11,131 nucleotides of DNA from Phycisphaerae bacterium (GCA_030610965.1 JAUWQU010000041.1:1-11131); one strand, 5' to 3'; shown: positions 1 to 7,359, counted from the first letter of the stretch. Numbers and translations are program-made. Notes: generated from the letters alone by a model not told the origin.

Positions 1-793
1 CGAACTTGCCCAACGCCACGGCCGCGCCCCTGCGGTCGCCCTTGCTTTTGGACTTGAGTTGCTTGGCAACCAGCCCCACGACCTTGACGCCCTCGCCGGC
101 GCCCATGAGGATGTCCGCGACCTTGTATTCACTGCCACCCCACATGCCCTGGGCGGGATGCGCCAAGACATACATCAGGGCGCCCTTGGCCGGCTTGTAA
201 TCGCGCCAGCCGCGCTCGACAATGCTGAACGCGTGCCGACGGACGCTGCAACCGCTGTCCGGGTGCATGACGGCCGCGCACGCCGCCTTGATAAGCTGCT
301 CCTTGTCCTGAGGGTCCTGGCAGATGGCCTTCAGGGCAACCATGACGCCTTCGCGGAGGAACTCGTCCTTGTCGCCTGCCGCCTTTACCAGCAGCGGTAT
401 TGCGGGCCTGGCGGCCTTGCCCATCTTGCCCAGCGCCCCGGCCGCCCCCTCGCGCACCCAGTTGTTCTTGTCCTTCATCGCCTCAGTCAGCGCGGCGACA
501 GCCTTGGCAGCGTCGGGGCCGATGGCCGCCAGGGCGTCAGCGGCAGAACGCCGGACCTTCCAGTCCGACGACTTGAGCGCCTCGATCATCGCAGGGACCA
601 CTTCGGCGCCCTTGGTGGCGACCGCGCGGGACGCGTTCAAGCGAACGACGAAGTTGTCGCTGGAGAAGTCCACCATGAGCACCTTCAGCGGCCTGCTGTC
701 CGGCTTGACCGCCTTTGTCGGCTTGGCCGCCCATGCCGACGCCCAAGCTGCACCGAGCACCGCAAGTGCCGCCAACGTGAGTTTGTATCGCAT
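1..793 (-). CDS. Secreted HEAT-repeat protein, C-terminus outside the window
   Basis: The minus-strand frame is open for 264 codons from an ATG at 793-791 to the left edge with no stop, so the gene is partial at its 3' end. Residues 1 to about 22 form a signal peptide: basic MRYK start, hydrophobic core, small residues around ASA-WAA. From about residue 48 to 160, helical units of 30-35 residues recur with the HEAT pattern. Examples are VRRSAADALAAIG (about 81-92), VREGAAGALGKMG (about 112-125, followed by AARPAIPLL) and LREGVMVALKAI. The frame ends with another unit, RRGAAVALGKF. HEAT repeats form alpha-solenoid protein-binding scaffolds, and this one is probably exported. The partner and role are unknown. 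An A/G-rich stretch (GGAAAGGG) lies about 5 nt upstream of the ATG. The gene is transcribed away from the sugar cluster and has no evident link to it. Confidence 0.85.
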   Translation of the reverse strand, partial: MRYKLTLAALAVLGAAWASAWAAKPTKAVKPDSRPLKVLMVDFSSDNFVVRLNASRAVATKGAEVVPAMIEALKSSDWKVRRSAADALAAIGPDAAKAVAALTEAMKDKNNWVREGAAGALGKMGKAARPAIPLLVKAAGDKDEFLREGVMVALKAICQDPQDKEQLIKAACAAVMHPDSGCSVRRHAFSIVERGWRDYKPAKGALMYVLAHPAQGMWGGSEYKVADILMGAGEGVKVVGLVAKQLKSKSKGDRRGAAVALGKF

Positions 794-1034
794 GATCTGC
801 CCTTTCCGTTCTGACACCGGCCGGGGCGAAAAACCTCTCGCCGCCGGCGCCTGATGTTGAAAGACACTTCCGAAAGCCATGCCTGCACAGATTGATCAGC
901 GCAGCCAACCTACCGACAGTGCCGGGCCGGAACAAGATATTCTTGCCGGCTTCGGGATTCGTGTGCGCGGTCAAATCCTGGCGGCGACGAAGCCCGGCCG
1001 GAATGCGGCAGCTCAGCAGGCGATGTTGCTTTTT

Positions 1035-1113
1035 ATTGCGGATTGCGGATCGCGGATTGCGGATTCAATCGCGACAAACGTGAATCCGCAATCCGCAATC
1101 CACATTCCGCAAT
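1035..1113. repeat. Inverted pair of GGATTGC heptamer arrays (long hairpin)
   Basis: The left arm (1035-1067) is a run of about four GGATTGC-like heptamers, one reading GGATCGC. The right arm (1081-1113) is its reverse complement with 3 mismatches in 33 positions. The loop is the 13 nt at 1068-1080. There is no T-run after the stem, so it is not a classical intrinsic terminator. It sits in the divergent gap, and similar heptamer arrays recur at 7222-7254 and 7360-7387 with different units. Confidence 0.85.
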
Positions 1114-1360
1114 GGAGCCTTCCGCACGCTGTCGACAAAACTACACGCGCCGCCGGCACCTACCATCCGGCAGAAAGAAAACTCGCACACCGGGATTCCT
1201 TTGCGTTTGCCGCGCAGCTTCTCAGAATCCTGATCGCGCCCTTTCAATTCACTTACCTTTTGTTTAATGTCTTGGCCATGAGCGACAGCGGCCCGCCGCC
1301 CGAAAGGCGACAGCCCCTATCAGCTAAGAGCCAAGGCCTGAGACCTTCTTTTCCCGCAAA

Positions 1361-1366
1361 GAGGAA
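1361..1366 (+). promoter_or_regulatory. Ribosome binding site supporting a GTG start
   Basis: GAGGAA lies 8-10 nt before the GTG at 1375 but 14-16 nt before the next in-frame ATG (1381). The spacing favours the GTG start for the first SDR. Confidence 0.55.
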
Positions 1367-1374
1367 CGTCGTTC

Positions 1375-2157
1375 GTGGACATGCAACTGACTGACAAGGT
1401 GGTGCTGGTGACCGGCGGATCTCGCGGGCTGGGCAAGGCGCTTTGCCTTGGCCTCGCGGCCGAGGGCGCCAAGGTTGCCGTGAACTACTTCCACAACGAG
1501 GCCAAGGGAATCGACCTCGTCGCCGAGGCCGACGCCGTGGTCGCCGAGATCGCCGACCGATACGGAACCGAGGCCCTCGCCATTGGCGGCGACATGGGCA
1601 GCGAGGCGGACATTCTCGCGATGTTCGAGCTTATCCAGCAGAAGCTCGGCCCGCTGGACGTGCTCGTAAACAATGCCGCCGCACTGGCCAGCGGCCCGAT
1701 CACCAAGTACACTGAGGCCGAATGGAACTACGTCTTCCAGGTCAACGTGACGGGCACGTTTATCGCTTGCCGGGAGTTTGTGCGTCGGCTTCTGGAGCAG
1801 GACCGCAAGGGCCGGATCGTAAATATCGCCTCGCAGGCGGCATTTCTGGGCTCGACCAGCGGACACCTGCCCTACGACAGTTCCAAGGGCGCGGTGGTGT
1901 CCATGACGCGAGCCATCGCCCGCGAGGTCGCAGGCAAGGGCATCAACGTAAACGCCGTCGCGCCGGGCATGATCCGTACGGAGATGGTGGCCGGCCGGCT
2001 CGCGGCCGACGAGGACAAGTACCTCGCCCGCATCCCGCTTCACCGGATCGCAACGGTCGAGGAGATATCGGACATCGTGACGTTCCTTTCCAGCGACCGA
2101 GCCAGCTACATGACCGGCACGACGCTCGACGCCACCGGCGGAATGATGATGCGGTAG
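1375..2157 (+). CDS. Short-chain dehydrogenase/reductase (classical SDR)
   Basis: A 260-residue classical SDR, the usual family length, likely an NAD(P)-dependent cytoplasmic oxidoreductase acting on a hydroxyl or keto group of the cluster's substrate. Visible motifs in order: dinucleotide-binding TGGSRGLG (13-20), the NNAA motif (99-102, NNAG in most relatives), structural Asn124 in VNVTGT, the active-site Ser153 in VNIAS, and the YxxxK pair Tyr167/Lys171. These are followed by NAVAPGMIRTEM (about 193-204) and the C-terminal TGTTLDATGG. Overall it resembles FabG-like/3-oxoacyl reductase and sugar-dehydrogenase SDRs, which motifs alone cannot separate. No acidic residue is obvious at the end of beta-2 (VNYFHNE), so cofactor preference is open. 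The start is the GTG at 1375, chosen from GAGG spacing. It is the first of seven collinear genes and is paralogous to the SDR at 7411-8184. Confidence 0.93.
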   Translation: MDMQLTDKVVLVTGGSRGLGKALCLGLAAEGAKVAVNYFHNEAKGIDLVAEADAVVAEIADRYGTEALAIGGDMGSEADILAMFELIQQKLGPLDVLVNNAAALASGPITKYTEAEWNYVFQVNVTGTFIACREFVRRLLEQDRKGRIVNIASQAAFLGSTSGHLPYDSSKGAVVSMTRAIAREVAGKGINVNAVAPGMIRTEMVAGRLAADEDKYLARIPLHRIATVEEISDIVTFLSSDRASYMTGTTLDATGGMMMR

Positions 2158-2160
2158 AGG

Positions 2161-2182
2161 CCTGCTCGCTTCAGCGAGCAGG
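2161..2182 (+). terminator. Stem-loop just after the first SDR gene
   Basis: A perfect GC-rich inverted repeat (CCTGCTCGC, then TTCA, then GCGAGCAGG) begins 3 nt after the SDR stop codon. It lacks an immediate T-run; the nearest T-rich stretch is at about 2202-2207. It could be a weak terminator or a 3'-end stabilising hairpin that sets the ratio between this gene and those downstream. A second short stem (TCGGG/CCCGA, 2221-2235) follows in the same 217-bp gap. Confidence 0.5.
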
Positions 2183-2374
2183 GAAGTTGGTGGTCGGGCG
2201 GCTTTTTCTTGTGCTCTCGTTCGGGACAAGCCCGACTGACAAGTGTTGACCTATTGAGGCCGAAGTGTTGAAGTCTTTGGGCCTTGCGCTGCGGTAGTTC
2301 GTTTTCGCAGTCACCCCGCCCGCGATGGCCGCGGACGGGCGAAAAAGAAAACCCGAGCTTGATGGAGTCATCCT

Positions 2375-4252
2375 ATGGCAGAGATAACCGCCTTACCAAG
2401 CCCCGGCATGAGTTGGAGCGTCCGGATCCGACTGAGCCTCATGATGTTCCTCCAGTTCATGATGTTCGCCGTCTTCTGGGTGTCGCTGGCGACATACCTG
2501 GAGAATGTCGGCGTCAAGGAATCGCTACGGGCGTTGGCAATGAGTTCGATGGCGATTGGCTGCCTGGCCTCGCCGATCATCGGGATGATCGCCGACCGGC
2601 ACTTCGCCAGCCAGAAGGTCCTGGCCGTGCTGAACCTCTTCAGCGCCGTGCTGCTGGTGGTGGTCTCCCAGGTGACCGACCCAACGCTGGTCATCGTAAT
2701 GCTGCTTGTCCAGCAGCTCTGCTACATGCCCACGTGGGGCCTGGCCAGTTCCATCGCCATGAGTCACAGCCCATCCGACAAGTTCCCGCAGATCCGCGTA
2801 TTTGGCTCGATCGGCTGGGTCGCCTCGGGCCTGTTCAGCATCGTCGCAGCCTGGCTGTTTCTCGACACGCTCGGAAATCCGCTTCAGATCGACGGGACCG
2901 AGATCCCGTTCCTCTGCGGCGCCGGAACGGGCCTTGTCGCGGCCCTTGTGGCCCTGACGCTGCCCAACACGCCCCCGCCCGCAAAGGGGCAGAAGGCGTC
3001 CATCGTAGATGCCCTCGGGCTTCGCTCGTTCTCGCTGATGAGGAATGGCAACTTCGCCATCTTCATCATCATCTCCACGCTGGTGATGATTCCCTTCTCC
3101 ATGTACTGGTCGTATGGCTCGGTCTTCCTCAAAGACCAGGGTTTCAGTTTCATCACGGTGACGATGAACTGGGGACAGTTCGTCGAGATGTTCGCCATGC
3201 TGCTGGTCCCGCTGGCGCTGGTAAAGCTTGGCGTCAAGTGGACCATGGTCGTCGGCCTGCTGGTCCTGGTCATCCGCTACCTGCTGTTCCTCGGCGGCGA
3301 CAAGCTTGGCGAAGGCTGGTACTGGATGTACTTCGGCGCGATCCTCGTCCACGGCGTGATCTTCGGTTTCTTCTTCGTCGGCGGGCAGGTCTACGTGGAC
3401 AAGAGGGCGCCCAAGGAACTGCGGGCACAAGCGCAGGGCCTGCTGTTCCTGATTACCTTCGGCGTTGGCCTGCTGGCAGGCAATTTCTTCAACGAATGGC
3501 TGATTGGCGCGAACAGCCAGACGACGACGCCGGTGGCCAAGGTAGCCCTGGCCGGGGCGGTCAAGACCAACACGGCCCTGACGACCGATGCGAATACGCA
3601 CGTTCCAGTAACAATCACGGATGTACGACTCTACTCTCGGGCGCTCAACGGCACGGAAGTCGAGCTGCTGATGGCGGACGAGAAGCTCCGCGCGAAGCTC
3701 CTGGCCGAGGCCGAGAAGAAGGGAGTTACAGCGGACGATAAGCAGGGGCAGGTGTACTCCGGCGACCTCGCGGGCGTCGCGGACAAGCCGGTGGGTAAGG
3801 CGTTTTCGTTCTCGGCGAACGTGACCTTCCCTGTGGATGATCCGAACAGTCCGGCCGACGACGTGCTTTCGGGCACGCTCTTCCAAACGGGCATGGGGGC
3901 CGATGCGGTCCGCCTTTCCGTGGAGAAGAACGCGCTGGTCCTCCAGGCCGGCGAGACGAAGATCGTAGCCAAGACAGCGGGAATTGCTCGAAAGCCCGAT
4001 AAGAAGACCAAGAAGATCCCGCCAATGCACATCACGGCTACCTACGACGAAAAGGGCCTGACGCTCTACATGAATGCCACGCCCTACCGGACGTATGACT
4101 GGGAGCCGATCTGGATAGTGACGGTGGCCTTTTCGGTGGCGTTGATGGTGCTCTTTGTGGTCGCCTTCCGCTACAAGGAAGAGAAGGCCGACCCGGCCAA
4201 GCAGGTCGAGATTGAGAACGCGGCGCCCGCGGCGACGGCGTCGGACGACTAA
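2375..4252 (+). CDS. NHS-type MFS symporter with inserted LamG-like domain
   Basis: A 625-residue inner-membrane transporter. Residues 20-377 give eleven hydrophobic helices with the look of the nucleoside:H+ symporter (NupG/XapB) branch of the MFS. Pointers are the opening RIRLSLMMFLQF, the loop 2-3 motif IGMIADRHFASQKVL (about 69-83), PQIRVFGSIGWVASG before helix 5, and VDKRAPKELRAQAQG before helix 11. Family members are about 400-430 residues. Here about 200 extra residues (about 380-575) separate helix 11 from the last helix (577-599). The MFS fold puts this loop outside the cytoplasm. The insert carries jelly-roll (LamG-like) signatures. A charged cytoplasmic tail follows. The start ATG has GGAG 7 nt upstream. 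The transported substrate is probably a sugar, nucleoside or sugar derivative used by the surrounding enzymes; no nucleoside phosphorylase is nearby, so nucleosides are not assured. Confidence 0.88.
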   Translation: MAEITALPSPGMSWSVRIRLSLMMFLQFMMFAVFWVSLATYLENVGVKESLRALAMSSMAIGCLASPIIGMIADRHFASQKVLAVLNLFSAVLLVVVSQVTDPTLVIVMLLVQQLCYMPTWGLASSIAMSHSPSDKFPQIRVFGSIGWVASGLFSIVAAWLFLDTLGNPLQIDGTEIPFLCGAGTGLVAALVALTLPNTPPPAKGQKASIVDALGLRSFSLMRNGNFAIFIIISTLVMIPFSMYWSYGSVFLKDQGFSFITVTMNWGQFVEMFAMLLVPLALVKLGVKWTMVVGLLVLVIRYLLFLGGDKLGEGWYWMYFGAILVHGVIFGFFFVGGQVYVDKRAPKELRAQAQGLLFLITFGVGLLAGNFFNEWLIGANSQTTTPVAKVALAGAVKTNTALTTDANTHVPVTITDVRLYSRALNGTEVELLMADEKLRAKLLAEAEKKGVTADDKQGQVYSGDLAGVADKPVGKAFSFSANVTFPVDDPNSPADDVLSGTLFQTGMGADAVRLSVEKNALVLQAGETKIVAKTAGIARKPDKKTKKIPPMHITATYDEKGLTLYMNATPYRTYDWEPIWIVTVAFSVALMVLFVVAFRYKEEKADPAKQVEIENAAPAATASDD

Positions 4253-4280
4253 CACCCAGGCCACGAGGCAAATGTTCGTT

Positions 4281-4312
4281 CGAGGCCCCGGCCTGTTGGG
4301 GCCGGGGCCTCG
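4281..4312 (+). terminator. Strong GC hairpin after the transporter gene
   Basis: A perfect 13-bp stem (4281-4293 with 4300-4312, mostly G and C) with the 6-nt loop TGTTGG, 28 nt after the transporter stop. There is no T-run, so it may act as an mRNA 3'-end barrier to exonucleases or an imperfect terminator rather than a full stop. Confidence 0.5.
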
Positions 4313-4345
4313 GGCGGGCGATCAGTCGGCGAGATCGTGTATCGA

Positions 4346-4378
4346 GCCTTGCCGGGGCAGATTCCGGGCCGGCAAGGC
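4346..4378 (+). promoter_or_regulatory. Second hairpin, just upstream of the kinase ribosome site
   Basis: A perfect 10-bp inverted repeat (GCCTTGCCGG at 4346-4355, CCGGCAAGGC at 4369-4378) with a 13-nt GC-rich loop. It ends 10 nt before the GGAG (4389-4392) that serves the kinase start at 4399. It could stabilise a processed kinase message from its 5' side or affect ribosome access; this is inferred from position only. Confidence 0.45.
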
Positions 4379-4398
4379 GTGAGAAAAGGGAGTACGAA

Positions 4399-5925
4399 AT
4401 GCCAAAATACCTGCTTGGAACCGATAACGGCTGCACCGTCGCCAAGGCGGCGCTGTTCACGCTGGACGGCAAGGAAATCGCCGTCGCCAGCCAGAAGATC
4501 GACGCCCTTACGCCGCACCAGGGCTGGAGCGAGATGGACATGACGGCCTCCTGGGCCGCCACGGCCGACAGCATCCGCGAGGTGCTCCAGAAGGCGAGAA
4601 TAGACCCCAAGGACATTGCCTGCATAGCCTCGGCAGGGCACGGCAACGGGCTGTACCTCGTGGACAAGCAGGGCAACCCCGTGCGCAACGCCATCAGCTC
4701 CACCGACGCCCGCGCGCGGGCCTACAGCGACAAGTGGATCGCCGACGGCGTGGACCAAATAATCCGCCCCAAGACCATGCAGAGCGTCTGGGCGGCCCAG
4801 CCCAATGCCCTGCTGGCCTGGCTGCGGGACAACGAGCCGGAGATCATGAAAAAGGCCGGGTGGGTCCTCATGTGCAAGGACTACATCCGCTTCCGCCTGA
4901 CCGGCCAGATCGCGGCCGAGCTTACCGACATGTCGGGCACGAGCCTCATGAACGTCGGCACGGCGGACTACGACCAGGACGTGCTCGACGCGTTCGGCAT
5001 CGGCGAGATGCGCGACCTTCTGCCGCCGCTGGTCCGCTCGGCGGAGATATGCGGGCAGGTCACCGACGGGGCCGCCAGCGAGACCGGCCTTGCCGCCGGA
5101 ACGCCCGTTGCGGGCGGCATGTTCGACATCGACGCGTGCGCCCTTTCCTCGGCCATCACCGACGAAAGCCAGCTTTGCATGGTCGCCGGCACGTGGGGCA
5201 ACAACCAGTACATCTCACGCACGCCCATCGTCGACGACGCGGTCTTCATGACCACCCGCTTCGCGATGGACGACTACTACCTCATGCTCGAGGGCTCGGC
5301 CACGTCGGCAAGCAACCTCGAATGGCTGGTGACCGAGTTTTTCCAGGCCGAGCGAGAGGCCGCCGCCGCCAGCGGCACCAGCGTGTACGAACTCTGCAAC
5401 GAGCTGGTGGGCTCGACGAAGCCCGGCGACTGCGGGCTGATCTTCCTGCCGTTCCTGTACGGCGCGAACGTCCATCCGGACGCCAAGGCTTGCTTTATCG
5501 GCCTGGACGCATGGCAGAAACGCGCACACGTCGTCCGGGCCGTCTACGAGGGCGTTATCTTCTCGCACCGATGGCACGTCGAGAAGCTGCTGAAGTACCG
5601 CAAGATGCCCGAGTGCATCCGCCTGACCGGCGGGGCCGCCCGAAGCACCGAATGGGTGCAGATGTTCGCGGATATCTTCCAGGTACCCGTGGAGATTCCC
5701 GACGGCACGGAACTCGGCGCGCTCGGCGCCGCGATCTGCGCTGCCGTCGCGGCAGGCTGCTACGATAGCTTCCCCGCCGCCATGGCCGCAATGGTCCGCT
5801 TCAGCCGACGCCAGGAGCCCAACAAGGCCCTGGCCGAGGTCTACCAGGCCAAGCGAACGCGCTACAACCAGATACTCCAAGCCCTCGACCCCGTATGGGC
5901 CGACCTGGCGTGGAAGGCTACGTGA
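4399..5925 (+). CDS. FGGY-family carbohydrate kinase (L-xylulose/erythritol kinase-like)
   Basis: A 508-residue, full-length FGGY kinase expected to phosphorylate a sugar, ketose or polyol with ATP in the cytoplasm. The N-terminal phosphate-binding segment LGTDNGCTVAKAALF (6-20) has the D-N-G-x-T-V-x-K pattern that I associate with the LyxK/EryA-like branch rather than glycerol or xylulose kinases. GHGNGLYLVD (80-89) and AISSTDARARAYSDKW agree with this. The probable catalytic base is Asp243 in VAGGMFDIDA. The C-terminal ATPase lobe shows AGTWGNN (263-269), LTGGAARSTEWVQMFADIF (409-427) and GTELGALGAA (436-445). GGAG 6 nt upstream supports the ATG. Position 12 is Cys where Gly or Thr is commoner. 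In this cluster its product is a natural candidate substrate for the DeoC-type aldolase downstream. The exact substrate cannot be assigned. Confidence 0.92.
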   Translation: MPKYLLGTDNGCTVAKAALFTLDGKEIAVASQKIDALTPHQGWSEMDMTASWAATADSIREVLQKARIDPKDIACIASAGHGNGLYLVDKQGNPVRNAISSTDARARAYSDKWIADGVDQIIRPKTMQSVWAAQPNALLAWLRDNEPEIMKKAGWVLMCKDYIRFRLTGQIAAELTDMSGTSLMNVGTADYDQDVLDAFGIGEMRDLLPPLVRSAEICGQVTDGAASETGLAAGTPVAGGMFDIDACALSSAITDESQLCMVAGTWGNNQYISRTPIVDDAVFMTTRFAMDDYYLMLEGSATSASNLEWLVTEFFQAEREAAAASGTSVYELCNELVGSTKPGDCGLIFLPFLYGANVHPDAKACFIGLDAWQKRAHVVRAVYEGVIFSHRWHVEKLLKYRKMPECIRLTGGAARSTEWVQMFADIFQVPVEIPDGTELGALGAAICAAVAAGCYDSFPAAMAAMVRFSRRQEPNKALAEVYQAKRTRYNQILQALDPVWADLAWKAT

Positions 5926-5986
5926 GAAGATTTCAACGCGGAGACCGCGGAGAACGCAGAGTAAAGACGAAGAGAAAAAGAGAGAT

Positions 5987-6072
5987 GGTGATTACACGGA
6001 TTTAGAGATTACATGGATAGAATCATATATAAGTTTCTTAATCCGTGTAATCCTTTACTCCGTGTAATCCCC
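5987..6072. repeat. GATTACA-type palindromic intergenic element, copy 1
   Basis: Left arm 5987-6018 and right arm 6041-6072 are inverted copies (26 of 32 positions match) around a 22-nt AT-rich loop. Each arm holds two copies of a GATTACAC-like word 17 bp apart (for example starting at 5990 and 6007). Purine-rich sequence with CGCGGAGAAC precedes it, and the complementary-type TTTCTTCTTCTCCGCG (6085-6100) follows. The same flank and the same 17-bp architecture recur in the gap at 8185-8412, so this is a dispersed element family. It fills most of the 218-bp gap between the kinase and the lipoprotein gene. Confidence 0.85.
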
Positions 6073-6130
6073 CTCCAGCTTTTGTTTCTTCTTCTCCGCG
6101 ATAAAACAAAGCAAGAACACACCAAGTGAA

Positions 6131-6135
6131 AAGGA
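6131..6135 (+). promoter_or_regulatory. Ribosome binding site deciding the lipoprotein start
   Basis: AAGGA ends 8 nt before the ATG at 6144. The alternative in-frame GTG at 6126 lies upstream of this site and has no comparable motif, so translation most likely begins at 6144. Confidence 0.65.
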
Positions 6136-6143
6136 TCTCGAAA

Positions 6144-7211
6144 ATGACGCGAACAAATGCAAATGCGGGAATGGTTCTGGTCCTCGGCGCGATGCTGGCT
6201 GCGTCCGCGCTGCTCGCCGGCGGATGCGACGCGAAGGTCGGCAACCCGACGATCGCGCTGAACCTGCCGGAAAAGTACAACACGCCTGACGGCATGACCG
6301 TAGACGCGAAGAACAATATCATCCTGTCGGTGCCGAACATCAACGACCCCAACCACCCGGCCGTGATGCTGAGCATCAGCCCAACCGACGAAGTCACCGA
6401 GATCACCAAGCTTCCGAATCATCCTGACACCAAGCGAGCGATCCCGCTGGGCGTGGGTGTGGGTTCCGACGGCAACCTGTACATTTCCGACAGCCAGGGC
6501 TTCGTTACGGATGAGCACAAGTCTCGCGTTTTGCGAGTGGTGATGAAAGACGGCAAGGCCGTCAAAGTCGAAGTCGTGGTCACCGGGCTGGTGATGGCCA
6601 ATGGCCTGGCCGCCCACGGCGACATGATCTACGTCTGCGACAGCAAGCTCGAGCCCAAGGCCTACCCCCTGCCCAGCGGCGTGTACGGGTTCAAGATCAG
6701 CGAGCTTTCGGGCGACAAGCCCTACCAGGTAAAGCCGGGCCTGGCCGATAAGCACCTGGCGATCCACTTCACCACGAAGAACAAGGACTGGCAGGTCGGC
6801 GCCAACGGCCTGGGCTTCGACAACGAGGGCAACATGGTCGTCTGCAACTTCGGCGACGCCCAGCTCATCCAGGGCAAGATGGGCGCAGGCGGCAAGGTCG
6901 TCAGCCAGAAGGTCGTGGCCGAGGGCCAGGGCATGCTCTCCTGCGACGGGCTCAGCGTGGACCGCAAGAGCGGCGACGTCTACATCGCCGACTTCCTGGG
7001 CAACGCCCTTCACCGCGTGAACCTCAAGACCGGCAAGGTGACCACCATCGCCAAGAACGCCAACACCGACGGCGCCGACGGGTCGCTCGACAGGCCCAGC
7101 GAGCCCTGCGTCCGCGGCAACAAGGTCTACGTGTCCAATATCGACCTGCCCCTGGCGGGCAACATCTACGACAAGCCGCATACTCTGTCAGTCGTCGAGG
7201 TTGGGCAGTAG
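6144..7211 (+). CDS. SMP-30/NHL-like beta-propeller lipoprotein
   Basis: 355 residues from the ATG at 6144. A hydrophobic signal (about 10-25) runs into LLAGGC with Cys28. This is a plausible but slightly non-canonical lipobox, since the -3 residue is Ala. The mature part repeats the propeller-blade pattern G-x-x-x-D-x-x-G-N-x-Y/V-x-D: TPDGMTVDAKNN (47-58), GVGSDGNLYISDS (105-117), MANGLAAHGDMIYVCDS (151-167), GANGLGFDNEGNMVVCN (219-235), SCDGLSVDRKSGDVYIAD (266-283) and VRGNKVYVSN (323-332). This is the arrangement of SMP-30/gluconolactonase and NHL-like six-bladed propellers. Asn221 and Asp268 lie where SMP-30 enzymes hold metal ligands, but the N-terminal metal-binding Glu is not evident (Asp49 occupies a similar TPDG turn). 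It may be an extracytoplasmic lactonase or only a binding protein. It is probably membrane-anchored, unlike the cytosolic enzymes around it. Confidence 0.8.
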   Translation: MTRTNANAGMVLVLGAMLAASALLAGGCDAKVGNPTIALNLPEKYNTPDGMTVDAKNNIILSVPNINDPNHPAVMLSISPTDEVTEITKLPNHPDTKRAIPLGVGVGSDGNLYISDSQGFVTDEHKSRVLRVVMKDGKAVKVEVVVTGLVMANGLAAHGDMIYVCDSKLEPKAYPLPSGVYGFKISELSGDKPYQVKPGLADKHLAIHFTTKNKDWQVGANGLGFDNEGNMVVCNFGDAQLIQGKMGAGGKVVSQKVVAEGQGMLSCDGLSVDRKSGDVYIADFLGNALHRVNLKTGKVTTIAKNANTDGADGSLDRPSEPCVRGNKVYVSNIDLPLAGNIYDKPHTLSVVEVGQ

Positions 7212-7221
7212 GGGGAAGGGA

Positions 7222-7254
7222 ATAGGTAGTAGGTAATAGGTAGTAGGTAGTAGG
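7222..7254. repeat. AGGTAGT heptamer tandem array
   Basis: About four and a half 7-bp units of AGGTAGT/AGGTAAT lie 11 nt after the lipoprotein stop codon. They have the same 7-bp period as the arrays at 1035-1113 and 7360-7387 but a different word. No ribosome site or hairpin is associated. Confidence 0.85.
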
Positions 7255-7275
7255 AAAGCAGAAGGCAACAGCGTC

Positions 7276-7292
7276 TCGCGCGGAGGGCGCGA
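7276..7292. other. Short GC stem-loop in the gap between propeller and second SDR
   Basis: TCGCGC, loop GGAGG, GCGCGA: a perfect 6-bp stem between the two heptamer arrays. It is not followed by a T-run on either strand, and its function is unknown. Confidence 0.35.
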
Positions 7293-7359
7293 ATGGCGCT
7301 GGGAAGAACACGATAAGAAACACTGGCCAAGAGTAAACGACATGCCCCACTAAGCAATG

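Larger units (their letters stand above)
794..1374. other. 581-bp divergent intergenic region
   Basis: This gap lies between the divergently transcribed HEAT-repeat gene and the first SDR gene, so it should hold promoters for both. I could not find a convincing -35/-10 pair. An AT-richer stretch at 1243-1268 (TTCAAT, then TTTAAT) lacks proper spacing. The only strong structure is the heptamer hairpin at 1035-1113, listed separately. A small stem with a CGAAA loop (CGCC 1297-1300, GGCG 1306-1309) lies in the putative leader of the SDR gene. Open frames in this gap (for example about 879-1394 on plus) show no domain, no good ribosome site and low-complexity content, so I do not call them genes. 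Confidence 0.6.

Noticed and set aside
1337..1343. CTGAGA near the SDR leader, as in the TPP riboswitch
   Set aside because: The other conserved parts of a TPP riboswitch, such as the ACCTGATC-type segment and matching stems, are absent nearby, so a single hexamer is not evidence.
879..1394. Plus-strand open frame of 171 codons across the divergent gap
   Set aside because: It runs through the GGATTGC hairpin, has no recognisable domain or ribosome site, and overlaps the true SDR start. It is treated as a chance frame.
2326..2350. CGCCCG/CGGGCG stem followed by an A-run, as a terminator
   Set aside because: The run is A, not T, on the plus strand, and no minus-strand gene ends here, so it does not read as a terminator for any gene.
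2525..4264. Long minus-strand open frame of 579 codons opposite the transporter gene
   Set aside because: It is highly charged with no domain character, as expected antisense to a hydrophobic GC-rich gene, whereas the plus-strand frame has clear membrane helices and a ribosome site.
6126..6143. Upstream GTG start for the propeller lipoprotein
   Set aside because: The AAGGA ribosome site lies after this GTG and is correctly spaced for the ATG at 6144.
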